DNA of 64,000 nucleotides from Nocardioides sp. zg-1230 (lineage in GTDB: Bacteria; Actinomycetota; Actinomycetes; Propionibacteriales; Nocardioidaceae): assembly GCF_013155335.1 (NCBI RefSeq), contig NZ_JABJQZ010000006.1:1-64000 (forward strand), given 5' to 3'. Under the pieces are notes generated by a model that saw only the letters and a program-made list of their open reading frames with translations, was not told where the DNA came from and searched no databases. Numbering within the stretch: the stretch's first letter is position 1; each line of letters opens with the position of its first letter. Below are positions 7,736 through 16,085 of the stretch, in pieces. The position numbers and the translations under genes were made by a program.

Positions 7736-9031
7736 ATGCAGCCCACCACCCGTCCGGTCGCCGTCGTCGGCGGCAACCGCATCCCGTTCGCCCGGTCCAA
7801 CACCGTCTACGCCGGCGTCTCCAACCAGGAGATGCTGACCGCCGCGATCGACGGCCTCGTCGACCGGTTCGAGCTGCGCGGTGAGCGGCTCGGCGAGGTC
7901 GTGGCCGGTGCGGTGCTCAAGCACTCGCGCGACTTCAACCTCACCCGCGAGTGCGTGCTGGGCTCCCGGCTGGCGCCCGAGACCCCGGCCACCGACATCC
8001 AGCAGGCCTGCGGCACCGGGCTGCAGGCGGCGATCCAGGTGGCGAACAAGATCGCCCTCGGCGTCATCGACGCGGGCGTGGCCGGCGGCACCGATACGAC
8101 CTCGGACGCCCCCGTCGCGATCAGCGACAAGCTGCGCAGGAAGCTGATGAGGGTCAACTCCGCCAAGGACACCGCCAGCCGGCTGAAGGCCCTCGGCTCC
8201 ATCCGTCCCGGAGACATCGGCCTCGACATCCCCCAGAACGGCGAGCCCCGCACGAAGCTCTCGATGGGCGAGCACGCCGCGCTCACCGCACTCGAGTGGC
8301 GGATCACCCGGGAGGCGCAGGACGAGCTCGCGGCCCGCTCCCACCACAACCTGGCCCGCTCCTACGAGGAGGGCTTCCACGACGACCTCGTCACGGCCTT
8401 CCGTGGCGTCGAGCGGGACAACAACCTCCGCCCGGACTCGACGGTCGAAAAGCTCGCCACCCTCAAGCCGGTCTTCGGCAAGGGCACGGCCGCCACGATG
8501 ACCGCCGGCAACAGCACCCCACTCTCCGACGGTGCCTCCGCGGTGCTCCTCGCCAGCGACGAGTGGGCCGAGCAGCGGGGACTGCCGGTCCTGGCGCACC
8601 TCGTCGACGCGGAGACCGCCGCGGTCGACTACGTCAACGGCCACGAGGGCCTGCTGATGGCGCCGGCGTACGCCGTCCCCCGGATGCTGGAGCGCAACGG
8701 CCTCACGCTGCAGGACTTCGACTACTACGAGATCCACGAGGCCTTTGCCTCCCAGGTGCTGTCCACGCTGGCCGCGTGGGAGGACCCGGTGTTCTGCAAG
8801 GAGCGCCTCGGCCTCGACGCGCCCCTCGGTGCGATCGACCGCGAGAAGCTGAACGTCAACGGCTCCTCGCTCGCGGCCGCGCACCCGTTCGCCGCCACCG
8901 GCGGCCGCATCCTCCCCGTCGCCGCCAAGCTGCTCGCCGAGCGGGCTGAGTCGACGGGCAAGGGGGGCCGGGCGCTCATCTCGATCTGCGCCGCCGGCGG
9001 CCAGGGCGTCGTCGCGATCCTGGAGCGCTGA
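7736..9031 (+). CDS. fadA2: Acetyl-CoA acetyltransferase (thiolase, FadA2-like, 431 aa)
   Basis: This is a second thiolase, clearly divergent in sequence from the one at 2195-3412. It keeps the catalytic set: nucleophile Cys in QQACGTGLQAA (about 97), YEIHEAFASQVL, the His in LAAAHPFAATGG, and the C-terminal Cys in SICAAGGQG. It is divergently placed to fabG4-htdX exactly as fadA2 is in mycobacteria, suggesting a module for making or degrading 3-ketoacyl thioesters. The mycobacterial neighbour fadE5 is absent here; a methyltransferase converges instead. The substrate is not evident. Confidence 0.92.
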   Translation: MQPTTRPVAVVGGNRIPFARSNTVYAGVSNQEMLTAAIDGLVDRFELRGERLGEVVAGAVLKHSRDFNLTRECVLGSRLAPETPATDIQQACGTGLQAAIQVANKIALGVIDAGVAGGTDTTSDAPVAISDKLRRKLMRVNSAKDTASRLKALGSIRPGDIGLDIPQNGEPRTKLSMGEHAALTALEWRITREAQDELAARSHHNLARSYEEGFHDDLVTAFRGVERDNNLRPDSTVEKLATLKPVFGKGTAATMTAGNSTPLSDGASAVLLASDEWAEQRGLPVLAHLVDAETAAVDYVNGHEGLLMAPAYAVPRMLERNGLTLQDFDYYEIHEAFASQVLSTLAAWEDPVFCKERLGLDAPLGAIDREKLNVNGSSLAAAHPFAATGGRILPVAAKLLAERAESTGKGGRALISICAAGGQGVVAILER

Positions 9032-9033
9032 CG

Positions 9034-9099
9034 GGGCGGTTCCTCGCGCGCGACCCGGGACGGGTGCCCGCTCGGTGGTCGTAGCGCGAGGAACCGCCC
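9034..9099. terminator. Bidirectional terminator with 16-bp perfect stem
   Basis: GGGCGGTTCCTCGCGC (9034-9049) is the exact reverse complement of 9084-9099, with a 34-nt spacer. It fills almost the whole gap between the convergent thiolase (stop at 9031) and methyltransferase (stop at 9106). The position and perfect symmetry support a terminator for both genes. Confidence 0.7.
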
Positions 9100-9105
9100 G
9101 CTCGG

Positions 9106-9717
9106 TCAGGTACGGGTGAGTCGGAACCACTCGCCGCTGCGGGCGTCCGACGCCCGGTCCGGTGCGGTCGTGTCGGTCGAGCCGACCCCCGAGATGGCGG
9201 TCACGGTCCAGCCGCGATAGGCCCGCTCGATGTCGTGGCGGACGACCTGCTTCGGGCGCACGGGCCAGGCCCGAGGGCCTCCCGTGCGCATGAGGATTGT
9301 GGCGTCGGACACGGCGAGCTCGGTGACGCCACCCGCCATGAGGGTGCGACCGGCGTCGTCGAGGCTCTGGAAGCAGCCGATGTCGAGGAAGAGGTCGAAC
9401 CGGCTGCCGACACCCGAGTGGACCAGGTGGCGCACGTCGCCGATGACGAAACGTGCGTCCTCCAGGCCGTTGCGACGCACGGCGACGTCGACGGCCTGGC
9501 GCACGTTGTCGACCCCCATGGCGTCCCAGCCGCGATCGAGCAGGAGCTTGGTGTTGAAGCCGCGGCCGCAGCCGAGGTCGATGGCGCGACGCACCCGGTC
9601 GGGCCGCAGCGCTTCCTCGCGCTCGAGGAGGTGCTCGAGGGTGGGCCGGTCCTGTCGGCTCGCCTTCTCCCACGGGGTGATCCCGGTGCGGTATGCGGTG
9701 GCGTAGCCGATGCTCAT
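9106..9717 (-). CDS. Class I SAM-dependent methyltransferase (203 aa)
   Basis: The Rossmann-fold methyltransferase core is visible: motif [17 protein letters not shown] (about 45-60), the acidic residue ending GVDN at about 70, and a post-motif [26 protein letters not shown]. The substrate cannot be inferred. The protein resembles small stand-alone methyltransferases of the thiopurine/ubiquinone-type superfamily. ATG at 9717 is preceded by AGGA at about 8 nt. It is monocistronic, flanked by a strong convergent terminator downstream and by the divergent pyrR promoter upstream. Confidence 0.85.
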   Translation of the reverse strand: MSIGYATAYRTGITPWEKASRQDRPTLEHLLEREEALRPDRVRRAIDLGCGRGFNTKLLLDRGWDAMGVDNVRQAVDVAVRRNGLEDARFVIGDVRHLVHSGVGSRFDLFLDIGCFQSLDDAGRTLMAGGVTELAVSDATILMRTGGPRAWPVRPKQVVRHDIERAYRGWTVTAISGVGSTDTTAPDRASDARSGEWFRLTRT

Positions 9718-9796
9718 ATGGAGTTCCTGACCTGCGTGAGCGGAAGGTACCGCTTCTCTCGAGCGTACTCCTGTCCCATCCCGGGGCCCGCCCGAC

Positions 9797-9805
9797 TGCT
9801 AGGGT
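9797..9805 (+). promoter_or_regulatory. Extended -10 promoter of pyrR-pyrB-pyrC
   Basis: TGCTAGGGT is an extended -10 (TGN-TANNNT). A nearly identical TGGTAGGGT precedes carA at 17799-17807. The predicted start of transcription is near 9812, giving a leader of about 58 nt. No good -35 box was found at the usual spacing, in keeping with an extended -10 promoter. Confidence 0.6.
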
Positions 9806-9817
9806 CACGAGCGATCG

Positions 9818-9858
9818 ACATCCTTTAACGAGCCGTCCCGTGAGGCGGAGAAGGAGGT
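9818..9858 (+). promoter_or_regulatory. PyrR-binding RNA hairpin overlapping the pyrR ribosome-binding region
   Basis: A 41-nt block is identical to 17822-17862 upstream of carA except for one base. It contains UCCCGUGAGGC, matching the core of the known PyrR target consensus ARUCCNGNGAGGYU. The outer A-U pair of that consensus is replaced by a C-G pair, so pairing is kept. The stem CCGUC/GGCGG closes a CCGUGA loop. AAGGAGGT (9851-9858) lies 2 nt past the stem. Bound PyrR would hide the Shine-Dalgarno sequence, as described for translational repression in Mycobacterium smegmatis. Confidence 0.85.
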
Positions 9859-9869
9859 CCGGCGAGCAG

Positions 9870-10457
9870 ATGCCTGCCACCACCAGCAGTGACACCAACC
9901 CGGGGACCGGCCCCGAGCACAACAGCGAGCGGCCGGACCGCACCGTCCTCGACGCCCGTGACATCTCCCGGGCGCTGACCCGGATCTCGCACGAGCTGCT
10001 CGAGCGCAACAAGGGCGCCACCGACCTGGTGCTGCTCGGCCTGCACACCCGCGGCGTACCGCTCGCGAAGCGGATCGCCGAGAAGATCGCGACCGTGGAA
10101 GGCGCCCCGGTCGCGGTCGGCGAGCTCGACGTCACGATGTACCGCGACGACCTGCGCTCGCAGCCGACCCGACGCGCCCACAAGACGGCGCTGCCCCCCG
10201 GCGGGATCGACGAGAAGGTCGTGGTCCTCGTCGACGACGTGCTGTTCTCCGGGCGCACCATCCGGGCCGCCCTCGACGCGCTCGCCGACCTCGGCCGCCC
10301 GGCCGCGGTGCGGCTGGCCGTCCTCGTCGACCGCGGGCACCGCGAGCTGCCCATCCGCGCCGACCACGTCGGGAAGAACCTCCCCAGCGCCCTCGCCGAA
10401 CGCGTCAGCGTGCGGCTGGCCGAGGTCGACGGCAGCGACGAGGTGACCATCTCGTGA
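9870..10457 (+). CDS. pyrR: PyrR: pyrimidine operon RNA-binding regulator / uracil phosphoribosyltransferase (195 aa)
   Basis: PyrR senses UMP/UTP against PRPP and binds pyr mRNA leaders; many homologues also convert uracil and PRPP to UMP. The phosphoribosyltransferase PRPP motif is intact ([14 protein letters not shown], about 112-125), as are [15 protein letters not shown] and [13 protein letters not shown]. The chosen ATG at 9870 follows AAGGAGGT by 11 nt. The first 20 residues are a polar extension poorly conserved in the family. It is first in the operon and its stop overlaps pyrB by 4 bases (GTGA). Its own leader carries a PyrR hairpin, so autoregulation is likely. Confidence 0.95.
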   Translation: MPATTSSDTNPGTGPEHNSERPDRTVLDARDISRALTRISHELLERNKGATDLVLLGLHTRGVPLAKRIAEKIATVEGAPVAVGELDVTMYRDDLRSQPTRRAHKTALPPGGIDEKVVVLVDDVLFSGRTIRAALDALADLGRPAAVRLAVLVDRGHRELPIRADHVGKNLPSALAERVSVRLAEVDGSDEVTIS

Positions 10458-11392
10458 AGCACCTGCTCTCCATCGACGACCTCTCGACCGACGAGATCCA
10501 CCAGCTCTTCGAGACCGCGGCCGACATGCACGACGTGCAGAGCCGCGAGGTCAAGAAGCTGCCCGCGCTGCGCGGCCGGACAGTCGTCAACATGTTCTTC
10601 GAGGACTCCACCCGCACCCGGTCGTCGTTCGAGATCGCCGGCAAGTGGCTCTCCGCCGACGTGATCAACGTCAGCGCCAAGGGCTCCAGCGCGTCCAAGG
10701 GCGAGAGCCTGCGCGACACGGTGCTGACCGTCTGCGCGATGGGGGTCGACGGCCTCGTCATCCGTCACCCCGCCAGTGGCGCCGCCGTGCAGGTCAGTCA
10801 GTGGGTCGATGCCGCGGTCGTCAACGCCGGCGACGGGATGCACGAGCACCCCACGCAGGCGCTGCTCGACGCCTACACCCTCCAGCGCCACCTCGGCTCG
10901 CTCGAGGGCCGCCACGTGGCGATCATCGGCGACCTGACCCACAGCCGGGTCTTCCGCTCCAACGTCCAGTGCCTGACCCGGCTCGGCGCCCGCGTCACCG
11001 TCGTCGCGCCGCCGACGCTGATGCCCAGCGGCATCGGTGCGTGGTCGGCCGCGGCCGGGTTCGAGACGTCGTACGACATCGACGCCGTCCTGCCGGACGC
11101 CGACGCCGTGATGATGCTGCGGGTGCAGCGGGAGCGGATGTCGGGCGCGTTCTTCCCGAGCCCGCGGGAGTACACCGTCGGCTACGGCCTGACGCGCAAC
11201 CGGCTCGCGCTGCTCAAGCCGGACGTTCCCATCTGCCACCCGGGGCCGATGAACCGCGGCCTCGAGATCGCCGCCGACGCCGCCGACGCGGCCCAGTCGG
11301 TCGTGCTGGAGCAGGTCTCCAGCGGCCTGGCGATCCGGATGGCCGTGCTCTACCACCTGCTGGCCGGGGACACCCGGGGAGGGATTGCCTGA
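10454..11392 (+). CDS. pyrB: Aspartate carbamoyltransferase catalytic chain (312 aa)
   Basis: PyrB condenses carbamoyl phosphate with aspartate, the committed step of UMP synthesis. Carbamoyl-phosphate and active-site motifs are intact: [13 protein letters not shown] (about 50-62), the SKGES loop, [14 protein letters not shown] (about 132-145) and [11 protein letters not shown] near the C-terminus. No pyrI regulatory chain is nearby, and control is presumably by PyrR. GTG start in a GTGA overlap with pyrR. A TGATG overlap joins it to pyrC. Confidence 0.97.
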   Translation: MKHLLSIDDLSTDEIHQLFETAADMHDVQSREVKKLPALRGRTVVNMFFEDSTRTRSSFEIAGKWLSADVINVSAKGSSASKGESLRDTVLTVCAMGVDGLVIRHPASGAAVQVSQWVDAAVVNAGDGMHEHPTQALLDAYTLQRHLGSLEGRHVAIIGDLTHSRVFRSNVQCLTRLGARVTVVAPPTLMPSGIGAWSAAAGFETSYDIDAVLPDADAVMMLRVQRERMSGAFFPSPREYTVGYGLTRNRLALLKPDVPICHPGPMNRGLEIAADAADAAQSVVLEQVSSGLAIRMAVLYHLLAGDTRGGIA

Positions 11393-12675
11393 TGTCGCTG
11401 GTGATCAAGGGAGCCTCGCTGCTCGGCGAGCAGACCCGGGACCTGTACGTCGACGACGCGGGCGTGCTCGTCGACGAGGCGCCGTCCGGCGCGGAGACGA
11501 TCGACGCCGACGGCCTCGTCGCCCTGCCCGGGCTCGTCGACCTGCACACCCACCTGCGTGAGCCGGGACGCGAGGACGCCGAGACCATCCTCACCGGCTC
11601 CCAGGCCGCCGCGCTCGGCGGCTACACCGCCGTGCTCGCGATGGCCAACACCTCGCCCGTGACCGACACCGCCGAGGCCGCGACCCGCGTGTGGGAGCTC
11701 GGCCGCGAGGCGGGCCTGGTGCACGTGCAGCCGGTCGGTGCGGTGACCCGCGGGCTCGCCGGAGAGGAGCTCGCCGAGCTCGGGCTGATGCACCGCTCGC
11801 GCGCCGCCGTGAAGGTCTTCTCCGACGACGGGAAGTGCGTCCACGACGCCCGGGTGATGCGCCGGGCGCTGGAGTACGTCAAGGCCTTCGGCGGCGTCGT
11901 CTCCCAGCACTCGCAGGACCCGTCCCTGGCCGGCCCCGCCGCCTGCTGCCACGAGGGCGAGCTGTCCGGCCGGCTCGGGCTGCCCGGCTGGCCCGGGATC
12001 GCCGAGGAGGTCATCGTGGCCCGCGACGTGATGCTCGCCCGGCACACCGGGTCGCGGGTGCACGTCGCCCACGTGTCCACCGCCGGCTCCGTCGAGGTGC
12101 TGCGGTGGGCCAAGGCCCAGGCGGAGCGCGACGGCACGTGGGAGGTCACCGCGGAGGTCACTCCCCACCACCTGCTGCTGACCACCGACCTGCTCACCGG
12201 CTACGACCCGACCTACAAGGTCAACCCGCCGCTGCGCCCGCAGGAGGACGTCGACGCACTGCGCGAGGCCCTCACCGACGGCACCATCGACGCCGTCGCC
12301 ACCGACCACGCCCCGCACGCGCGCCACGACAAGGAGCATGCGTTCGTCGACGCGGCCTTCGGGATGCTCGGCATCGAGACGGCGCTGGGCGTGGTCCGCA
12401 CCGCGCTGCCCGAGCTGTCGTGGACCGATGTGGCCCAGGTGATGTCGGTGACGCCGGCGCGGATCGCCGGGCTGGCCGAGCAGGGACAGCCGCTGGAGCC
12501 CGGGTCGCCGGCCCACGTCGTGCTCGTCGATCCCGAGGCCGCCGTCACGGTCGACCGTGACGCCTCGGCCTCGCTCTCGCGCAACAACCCCTGGCACGGC
12601 CGCAGCCTCACCTCACGGGTGGTGCACACGGTCCACGCCGGCCGGGTGACCGTGCGCGACGGCGCGCTGGCTTGA
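11392..12675 (+). CDS. pyrC: Dihydroorotase, class I (427 aa)
   Basis: PyrC cyclises carbamoyl-aspartate to dihydroorotate in the cytoplasm. The length and motifs are those of the longer metal-dependent class I enzyme: the metal site DLHTHLREPG (about 55-64), MANTSPVTD, KVFSDDGKCV, and ATDHAPHARHDKE with the catalytic Asp (about 304). The start codon shares one base with the pyrB stop. In mycobacteria and Streptomyces one extra membrane-protein gene often separates pyrC from carA; here the pyr block instead stops and carA follows 5 kb later with its own PyrR leader. Confidence 0.96.
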   Translation: MSLVIKGASLLGEQTRDLYVDDAGVLVDEAPSGAETIDADGLVALPGLVDLHTHLREPGREDAETILTGSQAAALGGYTAVLAMANTSPVTDTAEAATRVWELGREAGLVHVQPVGAVTRGLAGEELAELGLMHRSRAAVKVFSDDGKCVHDARVMRRALEYVKAFGGVVSQHSQDPSLAGPAACCHEGELSGRLGLPGWPGIAEEVIVARDVMLARHTGSRVHVAHVSTAGSVEVLRWAKAQAERDGTWEVTAEVTPHHLLLTTDLLTGYDPTYKVNPPLRPQEDVDALREALTDGTIDAVATDHAPHARHDKEHAFVDAAFGMLGIETALGVVRTALPELSWTDVAQVMSVTPARIAGLAEQGQPLEPGSPAHVVLVDPEAAVTVDRDASASLSRNNPWHGRSLTSRVVHTVHAGRVTVRDGALA

Positions 12676-12700
12676 GCCGGCGTACCTCCACCCTCGACGG

Positions 12701-12719
12701 TGAGTCGCCCAGAGACTCA
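12701..12719. terminator. Hairpin after pyrC
   Basis: TGAGTC-GCCCAGA-GACTCA, a 6-bp stem extendable by two G-C pairs across a bulged A, lies 26 nt after the pyrC stop. It sits between pyrC and the convergent DUF3060 gene. There is no T-tract. Confidence 0.4.
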
Positions 12720-12764
12720 ACCTGCATCCCGGGCGTGTCGCGCGTGGACGAGCGGTCCGAGGGC

Positions 12765-13406
12765 TCAGCGGCGGCGCGGGCGAAGGTCGAGGACGTTGTC
12801 CTGCCCGCGGTCGCGCAGCGTCGTACGACCGCGGGCGACGGTGACGGCGTTGCGGTCGCCGGTGAGCGCGACCTTGTCGGCGCGGCGCAGCCCGAGGTCG
12901 TTGTCCGAGCCGGTGATCCGCGTGCGGTACGCCTTGCGGGCCGTCACGGCGTCGGCGCCACGCAGCCGGAGGGCGTTGACGACGTCGGCGGTGAGCGACG
13001 AGGAGGTGCTGGCCAGCTTGGCCGACTCGACGAGACCTGAGACGGTGACCCTCGTGCCGGCCCCGGTGACGAGCAGGGACCGCGCGGACGGGGTGGTGAG
13101 GCTGTTGCCGGCGCCCGTCACCTCGACGTCGTAGAGAGGCTTGGCGGTGACCGTGTTGCCCGTGCCCTCCAGGACGAGGCGGGTGGCGGCCGGCATCGTG
13201 ACGGTCGCGTCGTCGGCGGTCACTCGTACGACGCCGCACGCGCCGCGCAGGTCGTAGGCCACGTCGTCCCACGCGAGCACCGTCTCTGCGCCGGTCTCGC
13301 ACTGGACGGGCAGCGCGAGCCCGACGGCCTGCGCGGGAGCGGCGATCACACCTGCCGCCAGCGCGGCAGCGAGGGCGGTGGGCAGGACGCGGTGGCGAGA
13401 AGTCAC
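12765..13406 (-). CDS. Secreted DUF3060-type beta-rich protein (213 aa)
   Basis: The N-terminus is a Sec signal peptide: a short basic start (TSRHR), a hydrophobic Ala/Leu core and a probable APAQA cleavage site near residue 27. The mature part has repeating short strands rich in T/V/G/N with aligned phrases such as EGTGNTVTAK, TGAGNSLTT, TGSDNDLGL and TGDRNAVTV. These suggest a right-handed parallel beta-helix of the DUF3060 type. Two cysteines (in VQCETG and GACGVV) may form a disulfide. The GTG start at 13406 follows a TACTGT -10 box by 6 nt, so it is probably leaderless. The function is unknown. Confidence 0.78.
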   Translation of the reverse strand: MTSRHRVLPTALAAALAAGVIAAPAQAVGLALPVQCETGAETVLAWDDVAYDLRGACGVVRVTADDATVTMPAATRLVLEGTGNTVTAKPLYDVEVTGAGNSLTTPSARSLLVTGAGTRVTVSGLVESAKLASTSSSLTADVVNALRLRGADAVTARKAYRTRITGSDNDLGLRRADKVALTGDRNAVTVARGRTTLRDRGQDNVLDLRPRRR

Positions 13407-13412
13407 ATACCG

Positions 13413-13418
13413 ACAGTA
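13413..13418 (-). promoter_or_regulatory. Leaderless-type -10 box for the DUF3060 gene
   Basis: TACTGT on the minus strand ends 6 nt before the GTG at 13406; no Shine-Dalgarno sequence is visible. Confidence 0.45.
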
Positions 13419-13452
13419 CGCAGGGCAGCGGGCGCGTGGGTGGTGGGCTCGG

Positions 13453-14184
13453 TCACACGTCGGCCGCGCTCCCGGTCGCCGGGTCGCGGTCGGTGAGGCA
13501 GTAGACCTGGCCACCGGGGGCGGTCAGGACGGTCCAGTGGTCGAAGACCTCCTCGAGGCGTGCGCCGAGGCGCACGTGCTCCTCGGTGTCGGCGGCACGG
13601 TCGGCCGTGGCGAGGTCCGGGTGCGCGCGCACCGGGCCGTCGGGCTCGTCGAGGCGCTGCAGCAGGATGCGCAGCCGGCCGTACTCGACCAGCCGGGCGA
13701 ACTGGGGGAGCGTGCCGACCTGGACCCCGCGGCCCGTCAGCCCGGACCAGAAGGCGACCTCCGACTCCCAGCGCGCTGCCGGGATGTCGAGGCAGACCTG
13801 GTCGAGCACGGTCGAGCCGTCGCGGACCAGGCTCGGCTCGCCGTCGACGAGGGTGTGGCAGAAGACCAGGCCGCCGGGGGATCGCATGACCTCCACGTCG
13901 TGGTAGCGCCACGCGACCGTGGCGCCGAGCTCACGGCTCCGCTCGGCCAGGGCGGGCCGGTCGGCCGAGTCGAGGTCGAGGTGCACGCCCGCGGGCCCGT
14001 CGACGGCCTGCACCTTGACGTACGCCGCTCCTCCCGGCGGCAGCAGCGTGAGGAACTGCCCGTCCTCGCCGCGCCGCTCGGACGGCGTCCAGCCGGTGAC
14101 GGCGGACCAGAACGCGACCGCCTCGTCGTACGCGCCTGCCGGGGTGTCGAGGAAGAGCTGGATCCAGTCGGGTCGGGCGGTCAT
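13453..14184 (-). CDS. VOC (glyoxalase/dioxygenase-fold) family protein, two modules (243 aa)
   Basis: Two vicinal-oxygen-chelate modules follow each other: one from about 8 to 120 (FLDTPAGAYDEAVAFWSAVTGW, then GVHLDLDSAD) and a second from about 126 to 235 (VCLDIPAARWESEVAFWSGLTG, then a TAPGGQVYCLTDR ending). Many actinobacterial proteins of this type are annotated as glyoxalases, but the metal ligands of true glyoxalase I are not clearly conserved, so the substrate is unknown. It is divergent from another VOC gene, separated by only 32 bp. Confidence 0.8.
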   Translation of the reverse strand: MTARPDWIQLFLDTPAGAYDEAVAFWSAVTGWTPSERRGEDGQFLTLLPPGGAAYVKVQAVDGPAGVHLDLDSADRPALAERSRELGATVAWRYHDVEVMRSPGGLVFCHTLVDGEPSLVRDGSTVLDQVCLDIPAARWESEVAFWSGLTGRGVQVGTLPQFARLVEYGRLRILLQRLDEPDGPVRAHPDLATADRAADTEEHVRLGARLEEVFDHWTVLTAPGGQVYCLTDRDPATGSAADV

Positions 14185-14204
14185 CGAACGATGATCACAC
14201 GCCG

Positions 14205-14210
14205 TAGGGT
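14205..14210 (+). promoter_or_regulatory. Leaderless-type -10 box for the rightward VOC gene
   Basis: TAGGGT lies 6 nt before the ATG at 14217, inside the 32-bp gap between divergent VOC genes. Confidence 0.55.
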
Positions 14211-14216
14211 CGAGCG

Positions 14217-14666
14217 ATGGACGCCCGTCATCCCGCCGACTTCCCGCCTGCCGTTCCGCAGCTGCTGCACACCGTGCTCGACGCCACGGACGTGCGCCGG
14301 GAGGCGGAGTTCTGGCGGATGCTCCTCGGGCTGACCTACCGGCCCGGCGACGAGGCGCCCGACGAGGGCGCGGACGGCGACGACGACGACAGGGACTGGC
14401 TCGTCCTCACCCACCCCGACGGCCGTCGCTGCCTGGCCGTGCAGGAGGTGGCGGAGCTGCCGGAGAGCCGGTGGCCGGAGCCGGGCCACCCGTCGGTCTC
14501 GCACCTCGACACCACCGTCCCGTCGCGGTCCGCGCTCGACGCGGTGCACGACCTCGTGCTCGAGATCGGCGGCGAGCTACGGCTCGACCGCACGGACGAC
14601 CCGGACGAGCCGCTGCGCGCCTACGCCAGCCCCGAGGGCCACATCTTCTGCGTGTTCGTCGCCTGA
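14217..14666 (+). CDS. VOC family protein, single module (149 aa)
   Basis: This is a single VOC module with LLHTVLDATDVRREAEFWRMLLGL at the N-terminus (about 14-37), a central VSHLDTTV strand and the typical YASPEGHIFCVFVA C-terminus. It is related to each half of the divergent neighbour and probably arose from a common ancestor. A strongly acidic insertion (DEGADGDDDDRDW, about 43-55) lies between the first helix and strand. The start is an ATG 6 nt after a TAGGGT box. The substrate is unknown. Confidence 0.8.
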   Translation: MDARHPADFPPAVPQLLHTVLDATDVRREAEFWRMLLGLTYRPGDEAPDEGADGDDDDRDWLVLTHPDGRRCLAVQEVAELPESRWPEPGHPSVSHLDTTVPSRSALDAVHDLVLEIGGELRLDRTDDPDEPLRAYASPEGHIFCVFVA

Positions 14667-14679
14667 GCACCGCGATCGC

Positions 14680-15915
14680 TCAGGCGAGCCCGAGCCCGCG
14701 GGCCTCCTCCCAGAGGTCGTCGCAGACGCTCGGATGGGCGGCGTGCTCGATCAGGTTGCGCGCCTGCTCGCGCTCGCTGCGCCCCCACATCCAGGCGATC
14801 CCCTGCTCGGTGACGACCGCTCCGTGCTGGAACGACGTCACCGGCTCGTCGACCAGTGGCACGATCGTGGAAACGTCGGCGCGGGGGTGCCAGCTGCGTA
14901 GGGCGAGGAACGCCCGGCCACCGGGTGAGTGGCTGGCGCCGACGGTGAAGTCGGTCTGCCCGCCGAAGCCGCTGTAGATACGGGTGCCGATCCGGGACGC
15001 GTTGGCCTGGTCGAACAGGTCGACCTGCAGCGCGGTGTTGATCGACGTCATCGCCGGCTGCTGGGCGATCGAGGCGGGGGAGTTGGTCGTCTCGGTGCGC
15101 AGCATCTGCACCCGGGGGTTGTCGTCGACCCAGTCGTAGAGCGCCTGGCTGCCGAACACGAACGACGTACGCAGCGGGGTGCCGCGGTCGAGCGCGCCGG
15201 CCTCCTCGAGGACCAGGACGCCGTCGCTGAACATCTCCGTCCACACCTTCAGCCCGCGGCGCTCCAGCACACCGGCGATCGTGGCGTCCGGCACCTCGCC
15301 GATGCCGGCCTGCAGGGTCGCCCCGTCGCCGATCTCGGCGGCCACGCGGGAGCCGATCAACCGGGCGTCGTCGCTCGGCGGCCGGGCGACGTGGGTGGTC
15401 AGCGGCGCGTCCACCTCGACCCCGAGGTCGATGGCGTCGAGCGGGAGCACCGCGTCGCCGAAGGTCCAGGGCATCCGCGGGTTGAGCTGCGCGACCACGA
15501 GAGCACCGCGCTGGCGGGCCGCCTCGATCGCAGCCGGCAGCACGTTGACCTCGAGGCCGAGCGAGACCTGTCCGTCGCGCGGCGTCGTGGTGTGCACCAC
15601 CACGACGTCGGGGGCGAGGGGCCCGTGGAAGAGCCGGGGCACCATCGACAGCCGGCAGGGCACGTAGACCAACCGGGGGTGACGCCGGAACCCCGGACCC
15701 ACGAACGTCGTCTCCGGGACCACGCCGTCGTGCAGCGGCAGGTCGGGCTGCGCGTTGAGGGCGTGCAGCCGTGCCGCGGGCAGGTCGCCCAGCAGCGACG
15801 CCAGGAGGGTGACCGGCGAGGCGAAGTTGCCGCTCGTCACCACCCTCGGCAGTGCGAAGGGGGCGCAGTGCTCGCGCACCTCACGGGCGGCCTGGTCGAT
15901 CTCGACGACGCGCAT
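14680..15915 (-). CDS. Acetyl-CoA hydrolase/transferase family protein (411 aa)
   Basis: Family members move CoA between acetyl-CoA and acids (succinate, butyrate, 4-hydroxybutyrate) or hydrolyse it. The C-terminal domain has the family signature: GFGGQTDFTVGASHSPGGRAF (about 315-335), with the downstream GAVVTEQGIAWMWG containing the Thr-Glu pair. The N-terminal half has the VHTTTPRDGQVSLGLEVN segment and AGIGEVPDATIAGV typical of the CoA-transferase fold. ATG at 15915 was chosen because upstream in-frame sequence runs into the divergent ABC-F promoter. Its exact reaction cannot be settled. Confidence 0.82.
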   Translation of the reverse strand: MRVVEIDQAAREVREHCAPFALPRVVTSGNFASPVTLLASLLGDLPAARLHALNAQPDLPLHDGVVPETTFVGPGFRRHPRLVYVPCRLSMVPRLFHGPLAPDVVVVHTTTPRDGQVSLGLEVNVLPAAIEAARQRGALVVAQLNPRMPWTFGDAVLPLDAIDLGVEVDAPLTTHVARPPSDDARLIGSRVAAEIGDGATLQAGIGEVPDATIAGVLERRGLKVWTEMFSDGVLVLEEAGALDRGTPLRTSFVFGSQALYDWVDDNPRVQMLRTETTNSPASIAQQPAMTSINTALQVDLFDQANASRIGTRIYSGFGGQTDFTVGASHSPGGRAFLALRSWHPRADVSTIVPLVDEPVTSFQHGAVVTEQGIAWMWGRSEREQARNLIEHAAHPSVCDDLWEEARGLGLA

Positions 15916-15972
15916 GGGACCAGCGTGGCAGCCGACGCCGGTAAATCGGTGGGCCGTCCGGCCCGGACCGCC

Positions 15973-15978
15973 TAGGCT
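15973..15978 (+). promoter_or_regulatory. -10 box of the ABC-F gene and its upstream ORF
   Basis: TAGGCT lies 10 nt before the uORF ATG at 15989, predicting a transcript that starts only a few bases before that ATG. The mRNA leader before the ABC-F gene is then about 100 nt. Confidence 0.5.
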
Positions 15979-15988
15979 GTTGGTCATC

Positions 15989-16006
15989 ATGTGGATCCAG
16001 GGCTGA
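15989..16006 (+). CDS. Five-codon upstream ORF (MWIQG) in the ABC-F leader
   Basis: ATG TGG ATC CAG GGC TGA lies just downstream of the promoter and 80 nt before the ABC-F start. Short leader peptides in front of ABC-F resistance genes are known to sense ribosome-targeting antibiotics by stalling. Here the position, length and adjacent competing hairpins fit such a role, but translation of the peptide is inference. Its first bases lie within or next to a leaderless start, which usually allows initiation. Confidence 0.4.
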   Translation: MWIQG

Positions 16007-16009
16007 CCC

Positions 16010-16079
16010 GACTCGCGTCCGCGGCGGCGCACACCTGCGCCCGAGGCCCGGCGAGTCCTCCCTCTGATCCGTCGAGGAC
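16010..16079 (+). promoter_or_regulatory. Competing hairpins in the ABC-F leader, one pairing with the Shine-Dalgarno
   Basis: GTCCTC (16055-16060) can pair with GAGGAC (16074-16079), which contains the probable Shine-Dalgarno GAGG, 8 nt before the ATG. GACTCG (16010-16015), just after the uORF stop, can pair with CGAGTC (16052-16057), which overlaps the first arm, so the two pairings exclude each other. A third hairpin, GGCGCA-CACC-TGCGCC (16026-16041), sits between. The layout looks like an attenuator. Which state is ON cannot be deduced by eye. Confidence 0.45.
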
Positions 16080-16085
16080 GTCCGC

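Noticed and set aside
7598..11356. Very long open frame on the minus strand running from the fabG4 gene back through the pyrR-pyrB region
   Set aside because: It is Arg/Gly/Val/Asp-rich non-protein-like sequence caused by high GC in the opposite frame of fadA2, pyrR and pyrB; only the fabG4 part up to 7597 is real.
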